The position numbers and the translations under genes were made by a program. A stretch of DNA of 37,205 nt from Helicobacter cetorum (GTDB lineage Bacteria; Campylobacterota; Campylobacteria; Campylobacterales; DZAY01), in the NCBI GenBank assembly GCA_022729735.1, contig DZAY01000023.1, forward strand, positions 1 through 37,205, written 5' to 3'. Of this stretch, positions 7,860 to 13,910 are shown piece by piece. How positions within the stretch are numbered: position 1 is the first letter of the stretch; each line of letters starts with the position of its first letter. The notes below the pieces were generated by a model that searched no databases, had not been told where the DNA came from, and saw nothing but the letters and a program-made list of their open reading frames with translations.

Positions 7860-7996
7860 GAAAGAAGATTGACCGACTAAAATCTATCTTTTTTCGGAAA
7901 AAAAATTATAACTGAAAATTGTAAAAAAATTGTGAAATTTTGATTTTTTTAGTTAATATTTTTGATTAATATTTTGTTAAGGATTGGAGCTAGACA

Positions 7997-9022
7997 ATGT
8001 TAAAGCAGTTATTAGAAAATTTTTGTACAAATATTCCTCAACTCAAAAAAATTATTACTACTGAAGAAGCCACAAAGCACTCCTTTATAATGCCTTTTTT
8101 ACAAATGCTTGGTTATAACATTTTTAATCCACAAGAAGTTGTGCCAGAATTTACGGCAGATATAGGCATTAAAAAAGGTGAAAAAGTTGATTATGCAATT
8201 TTAAAAGATAATAAACCAATAATTCTGATTGAGGTAAAAAAGTGCTGTGAGAAGTTGGAAAATCATTCTAGTCAGTTGGTTAGATATTTTAATGCAACTG
8301 AAGTTAAATTTGCAATTTTGACGAATGGACTTGAATATAAATTTTATTCCGATTTGGACAAAGATAATATAATGGACACTAAGCCATTTTTATCAATTAA
8401 TTTAGAAAAACTAGCTGATAAAGATATTTTAGAAATTGAAAAGTTTTCAAAATCGTTGATTGACATAAATAATATTATTGACCTTGCAAATAGTAAAAAA
8501 TATATTGGAGATATTAATGAGCTAATTGCAAATGAATTTAAAAATCCAAGTGATGAGTTTATTAAATTTTTTATTTCTAAAGTAATTGATGGAAGAGTTA
8601 CAAAAAATAAAATAGATGAGTTTAAAGCATACTTTGATATAGCTATAAAAGATTTTATAAATTCAGAATTAACGAAAAAAATAGAACAGGTAAGTAATCA
8701 AGTGGTTGAGAAAAAGATAGAAAAAGTTGAAAATATAAAAAACGAAAATGAGATGGAGTCTATTTATATTGTAAAAGCTATTTTAGCAAATGATATAGAA
8801 TTAAATAGAGTTTCTTATAAGCAAAATAAGAGTTGTCTTACTGTTTTTTTAGATAAAGATGTAAAAAAATGGTTATGTAAAATTTATTTTAATTCAAATC
8901 AAATCCATTTAGCTTTTCAAAAAAATAATAATGAAGATGAAAGAGTTACAATTGATAAAATTGAAGATATTTACAAATACAAAGGGAAATTAAAAACAGC
9001 TTTATTTAATATGAATAATTAG
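7997..9022 (+). CDS. Stand-alone HsdR-N-like nuclease-domain protein
   Basis: The N-terminal half (about 1-140) matches the type I restriction HsdR N-terminal domain (HSDR_N family). It shows TTEEATKHSFIMPFLQMLGY, then D65 in VDYAI, I78-E79-V80-K81 and Q93 in SSQLVRYFN: the PD-(D/E)XK core with its trailing Gln. There is no helicase motor, so it is not a full HsdR. The C-terminal part (about 255-341) looks like a separate beta-rich domain. The GGAG ribosome site precedes the start. The gene sits behind the repressor as lysogenic cargo beside the broken DUF4041 gene, a position common for anti-phage or exclusion functions. Nuclease activity and defence role are inferred. Confidence 0.75.
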   Translation: MLKQLLENFCTNIPQLKKIITTEEATKHSFIMPFLQMLGYNIFNPQEVVPEFTADIGIKKGEKVDYAILKDNKPIILIEVKKCCEKLENHSSQLVRYFNATEVKFAILTNGLEYKFYSDLDKDNIMDTKPFLSINLEKLADKDILEIEKFSKSLIDINNIIDLANSKKYIGDINELIANEFKNPSDEFIKFFISKVIDGRVTKNKIDEFKAYFDIAIKDFINSELTKKIEQVSNQVVEKKIEKVENIKNENEMESIYIVKAILANDIELNRVSYKQNKSCLTVFLDKDVKKWLCKIYFNSNQIHLAFQKNNNEDERVTIDKIEDIYKYKGKLKTALFNMNN

Positions 9023-9034
9023 TAGAGGAAAAAA

Positions 9035-9914
9035 ATGATTGAGGTTAATTCGCATTATGTTATTTTTGCTGTTTCAATAGTTTTTTTTATATTATCTTTT
9101 TTATCATATTTTAAAAAGAGGAAAATAGAAAAAAAATATAAAGATGTGATAGATTTAGAGAGTGAAAAAGAAAGAATTTTTAATGAAAATATTAAAAATA
9201 AAAATAAAATTGAAGAGTTAAAGAAGCAAATAAATGATGAAGAAGCAAAGCTAAATGAATTAATAAAAGAAAATTACAAAGAAGAGATAGAATCTGATAT
9301 ACAATCATTTGGTTTTTATAAATTAGAATATGACTTTGAAACTTCTGAAGAGTATAAAAGATGCTGAAAAAGATGAGCAAAATTATGAAAGAGCATTACA
9401 ACGAGCAAAAGATGAATTAAGAGAAAGTGTTGGAGCTAAGCAAGAAGCACTTAGAAATAAAATTGCTGAACTTGAAGCAGAATTACAAGAGGCTAAATTA
9501 AAATCTCAAAGGGCTATTAGTATGGCTCAAATGACAAAAGCAGGTCATGTATATATAATATCCAACATAGGTTCTTTTGGTGAGAATATATATAAAATTG
9601 GAATGACTAGACGACTTGAGCCAACTGATAGAGTTTATGAACTTGGAAATGCCTCGGTACCGTTTAATTTTGATGTGCATTGCATGATTTTTTCTGAAGA
9701 TGCTCCAGCACTTGAAAATGAATTGCATAAAATATTTTACGATAAAAGAGTTAATAAAATTAATGATAGAAGAGAGTTTTTTAAAGTTTCAATCGATGAA
9801 ATAGAAAGAGCTGTAACTAAAAAGTTAAATAAAGAAGTAAGATTTACAAAGATAGCAGAAGCAGTACAGTATAGAGAAACTTTAGCAATAGAGAGAAGTA
9901 AATCTAATTTTTAA
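9035..9914 (+). pseudogene. DUF4041-T5orf172 (GIY-YIG-like) gene with internal deletion and frameshift
   Basis: The first frame (9035-9367) has an N-terminal membrane segment, a coiled coil and the DUF4041 landmark GFYKLEYDFETSEEYK, then stops. The next frame (9330-9914) has the coiled coil DAEKDEQNYERALQRAKDEL followed by the whole T5orf172 domain: GHVYIISNIGSFGENIYKIG, MTRR, ENELHKIF and REFFKV. Relatives I know carry these parts in one polypeptide with roughly 130-150 residues between them, including an AFNGECD-type block; those residues are missing here. An internal deletion near 9355-9365 that also shifted the frame explains this best. The intact C-terminal half might still be made from an internal start, but no good ribosome site is seen. 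Confidence 0.8.
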
Positions 9915-9952
9915 TTTTATTTTAAGAATATTTGAGTATCATTTTACTCATA

Positions 9953-10170
9953 AACCTATACACTTGGTGTATTGAAATATGTATTTTGACTTTAAAAATA
10001 AATTTTTAAAGAAGTGTTTCAAAACTTTTAAACCGATACACTTGGTGTATTTAAACATACTTTGTCAAGTTGAATTCAAACTGACTTAATAAACTTAACC
10101 GATACACTTGGTGTATTGAAATGTAATTATTGTTTTATCGAAACATTTCAATTTTTAACCTATACATCCA
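9953..10170. repeat. ATACACTTGGTGTAT dyad repeats, three copies plus one degenerate
   Basis: The dyad cores lie at about 9958-9972, 10036-10050 and 10102-10116. The fourth, degenerate site keeps only the left arm (ATACA). Flanking bases are also conserved (AACC before, TTGAAA or TTTAAA after), so conservation exceeds the dyad itself. That favours a functional RNA or processing unit over a simple operator. Confidence 0.8.
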
Positions 10171-10182
10171 CCGCGAGGTGGG

Positions 10183-10215
10183 GCTAACTTGCTAGAGTTA
10201 GCTAGATGTTTTTTT
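10183..10215 (+). terminator. Rho-independent terminator closing the repeat array
   Basis: GCTAACT (10183-10189) pairs with AGTTAGC (10196-10202), and seven T follow at 10209-10215. A second hairpin, CCACC-GCGA-GGTGG (10168-10181), lies directly before it. The polarity is plus-strand. Confidence 0.75.
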
Positions 10216-10243
10216 CCTTATTATAACCAATTTTTGTTTTGTG

Positions 10244-10513
10244 CTACATTTCTGCGAATTTTTGAAATTCCTCTTGAAGGAATAATTCAACATCTTCTGC
10301 CTCGGGTATTTTAAAAACAAAATCCCAATATGGGCGTTGGTTATAATTATCAAATTTATAAAAAAATAAATCTTTAATACTTTCAACATCTTTAACTTCA
10401 TCTCCTTGTATTTTAACCGCCACAATAACATTTGTGGTAGTAAATCCATCTTCTAAATAACCCTCTTTTTGTAAATTATTGCTAATTTTACTTATTATTT
10501 CTTTTGTTTGCAT
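10244..10513 (-). CDS. Hypothetical early protein (89 aa)
   Basis: This small acidic alpha/beta protein has TTTNVIVAVKIQGDEVKD in the middle and an acidic EAEDVELFLQEEF helix at the end. I do not recognise a family. The ATG at 10513 is chosen because AAGGAGGTG, an almost perfect anti-16S match, lies 5 bases upstream; a GTG two codons earlier falls inside that site. It is the second gene of the operon driven by the 47-bp duplicated promoter. Confidence 0.65.
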   Translation of the reverse strand: MQTKEIISKISNNLQKEGYLEDGFTTTNVIVAVKIQGDEVKDVESIKDLFFYKFDNYNQRPYWDFVFKIPEAEDVELFLQEEFQKFAEM

Positions 10514-10534
10514 TTTCACCTCCTTATTTTTTTA

Positions 10535-10993
10535 TTAAAATTGTGTAACAGGTTTTGGCATTCCAAATTCTTTTGCTATTTCTCCATAAAAACTACTTGC
10601 CTCTATGTAATCTCCCACAGTTTTTATTTTGTTATTTTCTATTTTATAAGAAATTAATTCGTCTAATTCTTTTCTTGTTAGGGCATCTATGCCCTCTTTT
10701 TCCTCGTTACTTATGCTTACTTTTTCGCCGTCTATAAAAACATAAAAACCATACTTTAAAGTCCCGTAAACTTTCCCATTCCATTTAAAACTGTTTGCTT
10801 CAAGTATTTTTTTAAAACCATCTAGTTTAGTTTTTTTAACTTTATCACTTTCAACTTTTTTAATTTCAGCCCAAGCCAGATTTAGAGCCTCTGCCATAGA
10901 TATTCTACATTGTTTTACCCAGCTAGTATACATATGTGTTGCAAACCTAAGACTTTGTTTTCTTATCTCCCAAGCTCTTTTCATAACGTTCAT
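10535..10993 (-). CDS. Hypothetical phage/plasmid protein (152 aa)
   Basis: The protein begins MNVMKRAWEIRKQSLRFATH and has a helical KRAWEI...AEALNLAWAEIKK region. This resembles the short KRAWEI/ALKLAW segments found in many phage and plasmid early proteins of unknown role. A beta-rich part (FKWNGKVYGTLKYGFYVFID) follows. The start at 10993 is fixed by AAGGAG five bases upstream; a longer reading would begin inside the promoter. It is the first gene after the leftward promoter at 11009-11055. Function unknown. Confidence 0.65.
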   Translation of the reverse strand: MNVMKRAWEIRKQSLRFATHMYTSWVKQCRISMAEALNLAWAEIKKVESDKVKKTKLDGFKKILEANSFKWNGKVYGTLKYGFYVFIDGEKVSISNEEKEGIDALTRKELDELISYKIENNKIKTVGDYIEASSFYGEIAKEFGMPKPVTQF

Positions 10994-11008
10994 CTTTGCT
11001 CCTTTTCG

Positions 11009-11055
11009 TTTTATACCCAAAATTATACTCTAATAAACTTAAAATAAATTTAAAA
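11009..11055 (-). promoter_or_regulatory. Leftward promoter, copy 1 of a 47-bp duplicated control sequence
   Basis: The minus strand carries TATAAT (complement of 11022-11027) with a T-rich upstream region and no clear -35. All 47 bases recur at 37097-37143 in the same orientation. Here the promoter drives the 10993-10244 operon; the second copy drives the telomere-resolvase-like operon. Confidence 0.8.
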
Positions 11056-11056
11056 T

Positions 11057-11106
11057 GACACTCAAAGACACTTAAAGATACTCAAAAGCACTCAAAAACA
11101 CTGAAA
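11057..11106. repeat. 10-bp phased direct repeats, array A
   Basis: Five tandem 10-bp units follow the pattern (G/A)(A/G)(C/T)ACT(C/T/G)AAA: GACACTCAAA, GACACTTAAA, GATACTCAAA, AGCACTCAAA, AACACTGAAA. One unit per DNA turn puts every site on the same helix face. The array lies between the leftward promoter (11009-11055) and the rightward promoter (11112-11140). Confidence 0.8.
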
Positions 11107-11111
11107 AATAT

Positions 11112-11140
11112 TTGACAACTTTAAAAAAAAAAGATAAGAT
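11112..11140 (+). promoter_or_regulatory. Strong sigma70-type promoter of the HTH gene
   Basis: TTGACA (11112-11117) and TAAGAT (11135-11140) are separated by exactly 17 bp. This is the only near-consensus -35/-10 pair found in the window. It reads toward the HTH gene at 11166 and directly abuts repeat array A, so the product could repress itself there. Confidence 0.75.
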
Positions 11141-11165
11141 TTCAAAAAAAACAAAAGGGTTTAAA

Positions 11166-11375
11166 ATGAATTTAATTGAATTAATAAATATTAATAGCTT
11201 TCTAATTTTAGAATTTGCAAAAAAAACAAACATTTCTAAAAAAAGTTTTTACAGATGGACTAAAAACCCCGAAAAAATTAAGTTGGTTTATAGGGCTAAA
11301 ATTGCTAAAGCTTTAAATATGGAGCTACAAGAATTTGAAAAAAAATTAGATATTGAAATGGAAAAAGTAAAATGA
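11166..11375 (+). CDS. Cro/XRE-like HTH regulator (69 aa)
   Basis: The sequence FAKKTNISKKSFYRWTKNPE with the following KLVYRAKIAKALNM has the spacing of an XRE/Cro helix-turn-helix, with a short acidic/basic tail. The ATG at 11166 is preferred over the longer reading because AAAAGGG lies upstream of it and the longer N-terminus would overlap the -10. It is the best candidate to bind arrays A and C, and possibly B, through the divergent promoters. This is inference. Confidence 0.7.
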   Translation: MNLIELININSFLILEFAKKTNISKKSFYRWTKNPEKIKLVYRAKIAKALNMELQEFEKKLDIEMEKVK

Positions 11376-11385
11376 AATTAATTAT

Positions 11386-11652
11386 TTAACCTTTTCTAAT
11401 CTCTTTTAGTTTAAAATCTATTCCAGCTAAACTCCGTTTTAAAATTTTAGCTATCTCTACTAAAACTTCTTTTTTTATGTTAAACCCACATTTTTTAATA
11501 TAATTTTTGACATAAGAAGATGATAAACCTCTATTTTTCGCATAGCTCAAATCTATCGCAACTACGGTGCTATCTTTAAGCTTAATTTCGCACACAACAC
11601 TTTCATCTTCCTCTATCATATCGCCATCTACAATTCTATCCCAAGTTTCCAT
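11386..11652 (-). CDS. Small protein downstream of ParM-like gene (88 aa), possible partition partner
   Basis: This 88-aa protein (METWDRIVDGDMIEEDES at the start, YAKNRGLSSSYVKNYIKKCG in the middle) is not recognised. Position directly after the actin-like gene is where ParR sits in R1-type operons, so it could be the DNA-binding adaptor; the upstream HTH protein is the alternative. The ATG at 11652 is chosen because GAGGAG lies 6 bases upstream. The few upstream codons in this frame (TTG start) overlap the ParM-like stop. Confidence 0.6.
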   Translation of the reverse strand: METWDRIVDGDMIEEDESVVCEIKLKDSTVVAIDLSYAKNRGLSSSYVKNYIKKCGFNIKKEVLVEIAKILKRSLAGIDFKLKEIRKG

Positions 11653-11663
11653 TTTTAGCTCCT

Positions 11664-12566
11664 CTACCAAGTTACATTTCCAAACACATTTCCAAACACG
11701 ACCGCATTTGGAATTGGCAAACCTGACCGCTTAATTATATTCGCTCCACCGCCACAAATTATTATTTTATTTGCCCGTTTGAGATAGTGCAAATACTCTT
11801 TTTTAAGATGTTCGCGATACTCCATCGCATACTCTTTTTCTAAATTATCCAAAATTTTATTAATGCTTGTGTCTATTGTATCAAGCTCAACAATTTTTCC
11901 TTCATCTAATGTCTTGCGAGTTACTAATATTTCGTTCGCTTGTTGGTCTGTAAAATGTGTATCCAAGCGACTTTCTAGCACAGGCTTAACTTTTCTAATT
12001 AGCTTATTAATAGAGTTAGTCTTATTGGAGATAGCTTCAATCATTTCACCATCTTCAAAAAAACAAAAATCATCACTGAAATAGCCCAAATCATCTATTA
12101 CAATATCTCCAGCCAACTCTCCAAACTCTTTAATGTAAGAATGATAAAAACCCTCCCCTTGCAAATAAATATCTACTTTAGATATTTTTATATCAATTTC
12201 GTTAATTTTAAAGCTCTTAATAGCCTCTTTAAGCTCCTCTTTTCTATCTTTAAAGAGATTGTTAACACTTAGCTCAATTTCAATTTTTTGGTCAAATTTG
12301 ACCTTACAAATTTTAAACACCTTAAATAAAAGAAGTGGCAAATTCTCTACCCAAAAATTAAAGCTATTTGTATCTTCTGTTTTATCGCTAAGACGACCAA
12401 CCAAATATCTATTATTATTATAAGCAAAGCCCCTACCATCGGCAATCGTGCTTATTTTATCAACTTTTTTTATAGAAGTTGGAAACTTATCTATTATATT
12501 GTTTGCACAATTTAGACAAGCAAACTTAATATGTCCTGCACCTGCATCAACTCTAATTTTTTGCAT
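11664..12566 (-). CDS. ParM/StbA-like actin ATPase (plasmid segregation)
   Basis: The 300-aa protein has the signature of bacterial plasmid actins: an N-terminal phosphate-1 loop (VDAGAGHIKF, residues 6-15), a phosphate-2 region (GDIVIDDLGYFSDD, 153-166) and the adenosine-binding IIICGGGANII (268-278). The length is normal for the family. Such proteins polymerise on ATP and push replicated plasmids apart when captured by an adaptor on centromere repeats. It lies in an operon after an HTH gene and before an 88-aa gene, with 11-bp repeats upstream. A partition gene argues for an extrachromosomal prophage. Actin fold is confident; the exact subfamily is not. Confidence 0.8.
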   Translation of the reverse strand: MQKIRVDAGAGHIKFACLNCANNIIDKFPTSIKKVDKISTIADGRGFAYNNNRYLVGRLSDKTEDTNSFNFWVENLPLLLFKVFKICKVKFDQKIEIELSVNNLFKDRKEELKEAIKSFKINEIDIKISKVDIYLQGEGFYHSYIKEFGELAGDIVIDDLGYFSDDFCFFEDGEMIEAISNKTNSINKLIRKVKPVLESRLDTHFTDQQANEILVTRKTLDEGKIVELDTIDTSINKILDNLEKEYAMEYREHLKKEYLHYLKRANKIIICGGGANIIKRSGLPIPNAVVFGNVFGNVTW

Positions 12567-12589
12567 TTTTTTATTATCCTTTTTTTGAT

Positions 12590-12913
12590 TTAAATATTAT
12601 CCCAATCATCTGCGGTTAAACCACCGCTAACATCGTTTTCATTGCTACTACTATTATTATTATTTATTTTAGTAGCAATTTTTGGAGCTTTTGGCTCAAC
12701 TTTTTTTGGCTTATTACTATTATTATTTATAAACATAGAAGTAACCTCTTCTATATCCATATTTAGCACTTCTGCCATTTTTTTTTGCATCATTTTTGAT
12801 GGCTTAAATGAATTATTTACCCAATTGCCAATACTTCTACTAGAAGTTCCTATTTTATTAGCAAACTCTTCTTGTGTAAAAGATTTTTTTTCTAAAAAAT
12901 CCCTAAAATTCAT
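12590..12913 (-). CDS. XRE-type HTH protein with long disordered acidic tail; candidate partition adaptor
   Basis: Residues 1-60 form an XRE helix-turn-helix (FTQEEFANKIGTSSRSIGNW). Residues 66-107 are a low-complexity Asn/Ser/Lys linker ending in the acidic peptide SGGLTADDWDNI. A DNA-binding head plus short C-terminal peptide is the design of adaptors such as ParR that bind centromere repeats and hook an actin filament. The gene precedes the ParM-like gene and follows the 11-bp repeat array and a TATAAT -10 (12935-12940, minus). AAAGGAG lies before the ATG. It could equally be only an autorepressor. Confidence 0.7.
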   Translation of the reverse strand: MNFRDFLEKKSFTQEEFANKIGTSSRSIGNWVNNSFKPSKMMQKKMAEVLNMDIEEVTSMFINNNSNKPKKVEPKAPKIATKINNNNSSSNENDVSGGLTADDWDNI

Positions 12914-12934
12914 TTTTTACTCCTTTAAAAAAGT

Positions 12935-12940
12935 ATTATA
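12935..12940 (-). promoter_or_regulatory. -10 of the partition operon
   Basis: The minus strand reads TATAAT here, 22 bases before the ATG at 12913. The -35 position falls inside the 11-bp repeats (12948-13002). A protein bound to the repeats would cover the promoter, as in autoregulated par operons. Confidence 0.7.
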
Positions 12941-12947
12941 CAAAAAA

Positions 12948-13002
12948 AGAAATAAAAAAGAAATAAAACAGAAATAAAAAATAAATAAAACAGAAATAAA
13001 AC
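12948..13002. repeat. 11-bp phased direct repeats, array B (candidate parC-like centromere)
   Basis: Five tandem 11-bp units (AGAAATAAAAA, AGAAATAAAAC, AGAAATAAAAA, ATAAATAAAAC, AGAAATAAAAC) lie between the divergent promoters of the partition operon and the 13102 operon. Arrays of about 11-bp repeats at the par promoter are typical of ParMRC centromeres. The units resemble those of arrays A and C. Confidence 0.75.
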
Positions 13003-13036
13003 AGAAACTTTAATAAAATTTTAAGCTGACTTGATA

Positions 13037-13042
13037 TATAAT
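13037..13042 (+). promoter_or_regulatory. -10 of the 13102-14148 small-gene operon
   Basis: TATAAT is preceded by TTGA and a T/A-rich upstream region without a clear -35. It lies 35 bp to the right of repeat array B, divergent from the partition promoter. Transcripts would have a leader of about 53 bases before the ATG at 13102. Confidence 0.7.
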
Positions 13043-13101
13043 TCTAAGCATAAGAGGGAAGCGAAAAGCGAAACTTGAAAATAAAAAATTAGGAGATTAA
13101 G

Positions 13102-13449
13102 ATGGCAACAATAGAGATGACAAGCGAATTAAAGGGAACAAATGTAAGATACTACTCTCCTTTTAGAGTTGCTATAAAAAGCGAAAATGATTTTAAAGAA
13201 ATTACAGGCAAAAAACCCACAACTACAATTAAAAAAGCGATGGAGATAATTGCTAATGGTGGTATCAATGTAAGTTTAAAAAAACAAGAAAGTTTAAAAA
13301 ATCTAGGCTTCAATAAATTTTTTAGAGGGTTTAATTCGCATTCTGGGGACATGTATATATATCAAAATAGTTCTGGAGATTGGTATTTTAGCATTGGTGT
13401 GGCTAATGTAAATAAAGCAGGGTTAGGTTATCAAATTAAAATAAATTAA
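13102..13449 (+). CDS. Hypothetical phage protein (115 aa)
   Basis: This 115-aa protein has an N-terminal alpha/beta part and a C-terminal beta-rich part (NSSGDWYFSIGVANVNK). No family is recognised. The start follows TTAGGAGATTAAG, a good ribosome site. It is the first of four small genes transcribed right from the promoter at 13037, each separated by a hairpin-leader module. The proximity to the partition promoter suggests an early or lysogenic accessory role. Confidence 0.6.
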   Translation: MATIEMTSELKGTNVRYYSPFRVAIKSENDFKEITGKKPTTTIKKAMEIIANGGINVSLKKQESLKNLGFNKFFRGFNSHSGDMYIYQNSSGDWYFSIGVANVNKAGLGYQIKIN

Positions 13450-13512
13450 CCCTCTTCAAGCCCACTTCGGTGGGTTTGCTAGAGTGTTAAAACTCAAAAA
13501 AAAATTAAGGAG
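13447..13512 (+). repeat. Hairpin-leader module, copy 1
   Basis: The stop codon is followed by CCCTCTT, the hairpin AAGCCCACTTCGGTGGGTTT (13458-13477), GCTAGAGTGTTAAAACTC (a second small GAGT/ACTC stem), an A-run and the ribosome site. This whole order recurs at 13681, 13911 and, on the minus strand, 36786-36846. Confidence 0.8.
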
Positions 13513-13518
13513 AAAAAA

Positions 13519-13683
13519 ATGTTAAGTTTAGAACAAAAATGGGAGCTTGTTAAGCAATATGTTAAAGATAGAGATTACGATATTATGGAATATCCAATAA
13601 CATCTAACGGTGCAGAAATAAACGATAATATCAAAAATTTTGAAAAAGAGATAAATTCTTTTGTAGAGGAAGTGTATGCCTAA
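13519..13683 (+). CDS. Hypothetical small protein (54 aa)
   Basis: The ORF encodes MLSLEQKWELVKQYVKDRDY, then an acidic remainder ending FVEEVYA. AAGGAG is 7 bases before the ATG, which supports it as a gene. It appears cytoplasmic, helical and acidic. No family is recognised. It lies between two copies of the hairpin-leader module. Confidence 0.55.
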   Translation: MLSLEQKWELVKQYVKDRDYDIMEYPITSNGAEINDNIKNFEKEINSFVEEVYA

Positions 13684-13747
13684 CTCTCTTTAAGCTCACT
13701 TGGGTGGGTTTGCTAGAGTGTTAAAACTCAAAAAAAATAAAAAGGAT
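13681..13747 (+). repeat. Hairpin-leader module, copy 2
   Basis: The order is the same as in copy 1: CTCTCTTT, an AAGCTCACTTGGGTGGGTTT hairpin (13692-13711, with G-U pairs), TGCTAGAGTGTTAAAACTC, an A-run and an AAAGG ribosome site. The second stem region is identical to copy 1, while the first hairpin has drifted. Confidence 0.8.
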
Positions 13748-13752
13748 TAAAG

Positions 13753-13857
13753 ATGAATCCAATGGATGTAGTAATATTTATAGGGGTGTTGATAATTATA
13801 TCAATACCCCTAATTTACGAAATAGTAGAACAACCGTGTTCAAAATTTAAAAAATAA
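13753..13857 (+). CDS. Tiny membrane protein (34 aa)
   Basis: The ORF encodes MNPMDVVIFIGVLIIISIPL followed by IYEIVEQPCSKFKK. It has one membrane helix and a basic C-terminus with one Cys. AAAGG precedes the ATG by 8 bases. It sits between module copy 2 and the alternative-hairpin region. Confidence 0.5.
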   Translation: MNPMDVVIFIGVLIIISIPLIYEIVEQPCSKFKK

Positions 13858-13865
13858 AAAAAAAT

Positions 13866-13909
13866 AGATTTAAGTCTATGATTTTAAATCTATAAAAACA
13901 TAGACTTAA
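13866..13909 (+). promoter_or_regulatory. Two mutually exclusive stems
   Basis: TTAAGTCTATG (13870-13880) pairs perfectly with CATAGACTTAA (13899-13909), an 11-bp stem. AGATTTAA (13866-13873) can instead pair with TTAAATCT (13884-13891), an 8-bp stem that uses part of the same left arm. Alternative pairing is a hallmark of attenuators and RNA switches, and this lies just before module copy 3. Confidence 0.5.
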
Positions 13910-13910
13910 C

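Larger units (their letters stand above)
9915..10217 (+). ncRNA. Candidate structured RNA with repeated stem-loops (CRISPR-like array)
   Basis: Three copies of AACC(T/G)ATACACTTGGTGTATT(G/T)AAA begin at 9953, 10031 and 10097. A degenerate fourth (AACCTATACATCC) begins at 10157. Start-to-start distances are 78, 66 and 60 bp, and the sequences between differ. Each core ATACAC-TTG-GTGTAT is a perfect 6-bp dyad. A TATCAT -10-like element lies at about 9937, and a strong plus-strand terminator ends the array at 10215. This combination suggests a small transcribed RNA. It is either a CRISPR-like mini-array or solitary-repeat mimic (the repeats end in ATTGAAA, like type I-B/III repeats), or a set of dyad operators. 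No cas gene is near. Confidence 0.5.

Noticed and set aside
9953-10176. A normal CRISPR array
   Set aside because: The repeats differ from each other, spacing is irregular (78, 66, 60 bp) and no cas genes are present. Only a CRISPR-like label is justified.
11112-11165. Longer N-terminus for the HTH regulator
   Set aside because: It would start inside the -35 of the strong promoter. The ATG at 11166 has its own ribosome site.
12642-12977. Plus-strand ORF opposite the HTH adaptor gene (hydrophobic LLLLLLF)
   Set aside because: It is the mirror of the Asn-rich coding region on the minus strand, and the minus-strand gene has a promoter and ribosome site.
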